A stretch of 64,000 nucleotides of DNA, from contig NZ_BAAAXV010000011.1 in assembly GCF_039535785.1 (NCBI RefSeq), forward strand, positions 62,001 through 126,000, written 5' to 3'. Positions 62,954 to 64,000 of this stretch are shown piece by piece. The position numbers and the translations under genes are program-made. The notes under the pieces are model-generated. The model had not been told where the DNA came from. It was given only the letters and a program-made list of their open reading frames with translations, and did not search any database. Source of the stretch: Nonomuraea helvata. GTDB taxonomy: Bacteria; Actinomycetota; Actinomycetes; Streptosporangiales; Streptosporangiaceae. Positions within the stretch are counted from its first letter, which is position 1. Each line of letters opens with the position of its first letter.

Positions 62954-64000
62954 CCTCCTACATCATCGAGGCGGACGGCGGCTCGCGCGGCAACCCGGGG
63001 CCCGCCGGCTACGGCGCGGTGGTCAAGGACGCCTCCGACGGACAGGTTCTGGCGGAGGCGGCCGAGGCCATCGGCGTCACGACCAACAACGTCGCCGAAT
63101 ACCGCGGCCTGATCGCCGGCCTCCAGGCCGCGCTCCGGCTGGGCGGCGAGGGGGCGTCGGTCGCCGTCCGGATGGACTCCAAGCTGGTCGTCGAGCAGAT
63201 GGCGGGCCGCTGGAAGATCAAGAACGAGGGGCTGCGCCCGCTCGCCATGGAGGCCGGGTCGCTGGTCAGGCGGCTGCGCGTGACGGAGTGGACCTGGATC
63301 CCCCGCGAGCGCAACAAGCACGCCGACCGCCTGGCCAACGAGGCCATGGACGCCGCCGCCAAGGGCCTGACCTGGAAGGCCGGCGGGACGACCGAGCCGG
63401 GCGCACCCGGGGCCGCACCGGCGCGATCGGGAGCCTTGGAGGACTCGGAGGCCTCGCGGGCCTCGGGAGTTTCGCGAGCAGAAAGGCCGGCCCCGAAGGC
63501 CTCTGGGGCGACGGCCCGCTCCGCCGCCGTGGCCCCTCCGGGCGTCGCCCAGCAGACGGACCTCCTCGACGCGGGGAGCGCCATCTCCGAAATATCCGCC
63601 CCCACCGCCTCCATCGCCGCCGCCCAGCAGCGCACCGGCAAGGGCACCGGCTGGCGCCCGCCCACCCGTGTGGCCACGTCACTGCTCCTGCTTCGGCACG
63701 GCGAGACCGAGCTCTCCCTCGAACGCAGGTTCTCGGGCAGGGGCGACGTCGAGCTCACGCCCAACGGCCTGGCCCAGGCTGCGGCCGCCGCCGAGAGGCT
63801 GTCGCGCGAGCCGTACCGGCCGGATGCGATCATCTCCTCGCCGCTCGAGCGCGCCAGGCAGACCGCGCAGGCGGTCGCCCAGCGGACCGGGCTCGACGTC
63901 GAGGTGGACGAAGATCTCAGGGAGCTCGATTTCGGTGCCTGGGAGGGCCACACGTTCACGGAGGTGCAGCGCCGCTGGCCGGCCGAGCTCACCGCCTGGC
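62950..64000 (+). CDS. RNase HI fused to histidine phosphatase, partial at right edge
   Basis: The frame is open to the window end, so the gene is cut. Residues 1-140 are type I RNase H with catalytic residues in EADGGSRGNPGPAGYG, NNVAEYRGLIA, VRMDSKLVVEQ and NKHADRLAN. A 100-residue Ala/Ser-rich linker follows. From about residue 240 a histidine phosphatase domain starts: LLLRHGETELSLERRFSGRGDVELTPNG, SSPLERARQTA, and ELDFGAWEGHTF. This architecture matches the bifunctional Rv2228c type, where the phosphatase has alpha-ribazole phosphatase (CobC) activity. The GTG overlaps the previous stop. Confidence 0.92.
   Translation, partial: MTSYIIEADGGSRGNPGPAGYGAVVKDASDGQVLAEAAEAIGVTTNNVAEYRGLIAGLQAALRLGGEGASVAVRMDSKLVVEQMAGRWKIKNEGLRPLAMEAGSLVRRLRVTEWTWIPRERNKHADRLANEAMDAAAKGLTWKAGGTTEPGAPGAAPARSGALEDSEASRASGVSRAERPAPKASGATARSAAVAPPGVAQQTDLLDAGSAISEISAPTASIAAAQQRTGKGTGWRPPTRVATSLLLLRHGETELSLERRFSGRGDVELTPNGLAQAAAAAERLSREPYRPDAIISSPLERARQTAQAVAQRTGLDVEVDEDLRELDFGAWEGHTFTEVQRRWPAELTAW

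Overview
The window is GC-rich throughout and densely coded. It has many GTG and TTG starts, frequent 1- to 4-base gene overlaps, and several genes that start within about 10 bases of a -10-like box and look leaderless. Family content is actinomycete: a DUF5753-type XRE regulator, a PF04672-type methyltransferase, polyphosphate glucokinase, a subtilisin-inhibitor-like protein, a WYL regulator and an RNase H/CobC fusion. I infer a filamentous actinobacterium, possibly of the Streptosporangiales. There are no rRNA or tRNA genes, no CRISPR array, no complete insertion sequence and no prophage that I can see.

Layout, 0-20 kb. A double-HTH XRE/DUF5753 regulator lies beside a SAM methyltransferase whose leader carries three copies of a short motif. 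Then come DUF4253, HAD, TenA-like, TIGR03118-like and polyphosphate glucokinase genes. A decaying patch follows at 7.66-9.95 kb: a frameshifted membrane-protein gene, a MarR/GbsR regulator and a CocE-type hydrolase that has lost its 5' end. HrpA helicase, Uma2 nuclease, a large-subunit catalase, a HAD protein, a hemerythrin and an MFS transporter follow.

Layout, 20-42 kb. An ABC half-exporter is divergent from a MarR gene, with a 24-bp palindrome between them. Next are an amidohydrolase-like protein without its metal motif, a secreted M6 metalloprotease, a membrane-anchored STAND ATPase with TPR repeats, a coiled-coil membrane protein and a tyrosine phosphatase. A Gfo/Idh oxidoreductase, a PAC2 protein and an ankyrin protein follow. 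After these come a terpene synthase, a second STAND ATPase, an acetyltransferase and an aquaglyceroporin-like channel. A translationally coupled pair then encodes an ABC-2 permease and an unusual serine hydrolase-ABC ATPase fusion.

Layout, 41-64 kb. A His-rich ten-helix membrane protein is convergent with CopC/CopD. A 13-14 bp tandem repeat separates a methyltransferase from an AurF-like diiron protein with its TetR regulator and a histidine kinase. An overlapping acyl-CoA dehydrogenase/dehydrogenase/acyl-CoA synthetase operon is next, then a WYL regulator and a tandem MDR oxidoreductase fusion behind a MerR-type 19-bp-spacer promoter. An Nramp-related transporter without the canonical metal motifs, an acetyltransferase and a group of small proteins (subtilisin inhibitor, aromatic secreted peptide, Cys-rich protein) follow. 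The window closes with an M19 dipeptidase, a Baeyer-Villiger-type monooxygenase and the start of a conserved Nif3/zinc-ribbon/RNase H-phosphatase operon cut by the right edge.

Most of this is ordinary chromosomal content. The least ordinary items are the hydrolase-ABC fusion, the MDR double gene with its MerR box, the membrane STAND ATPase, the His-rich protein next to CopCD, and several unassigned palindromic operators.
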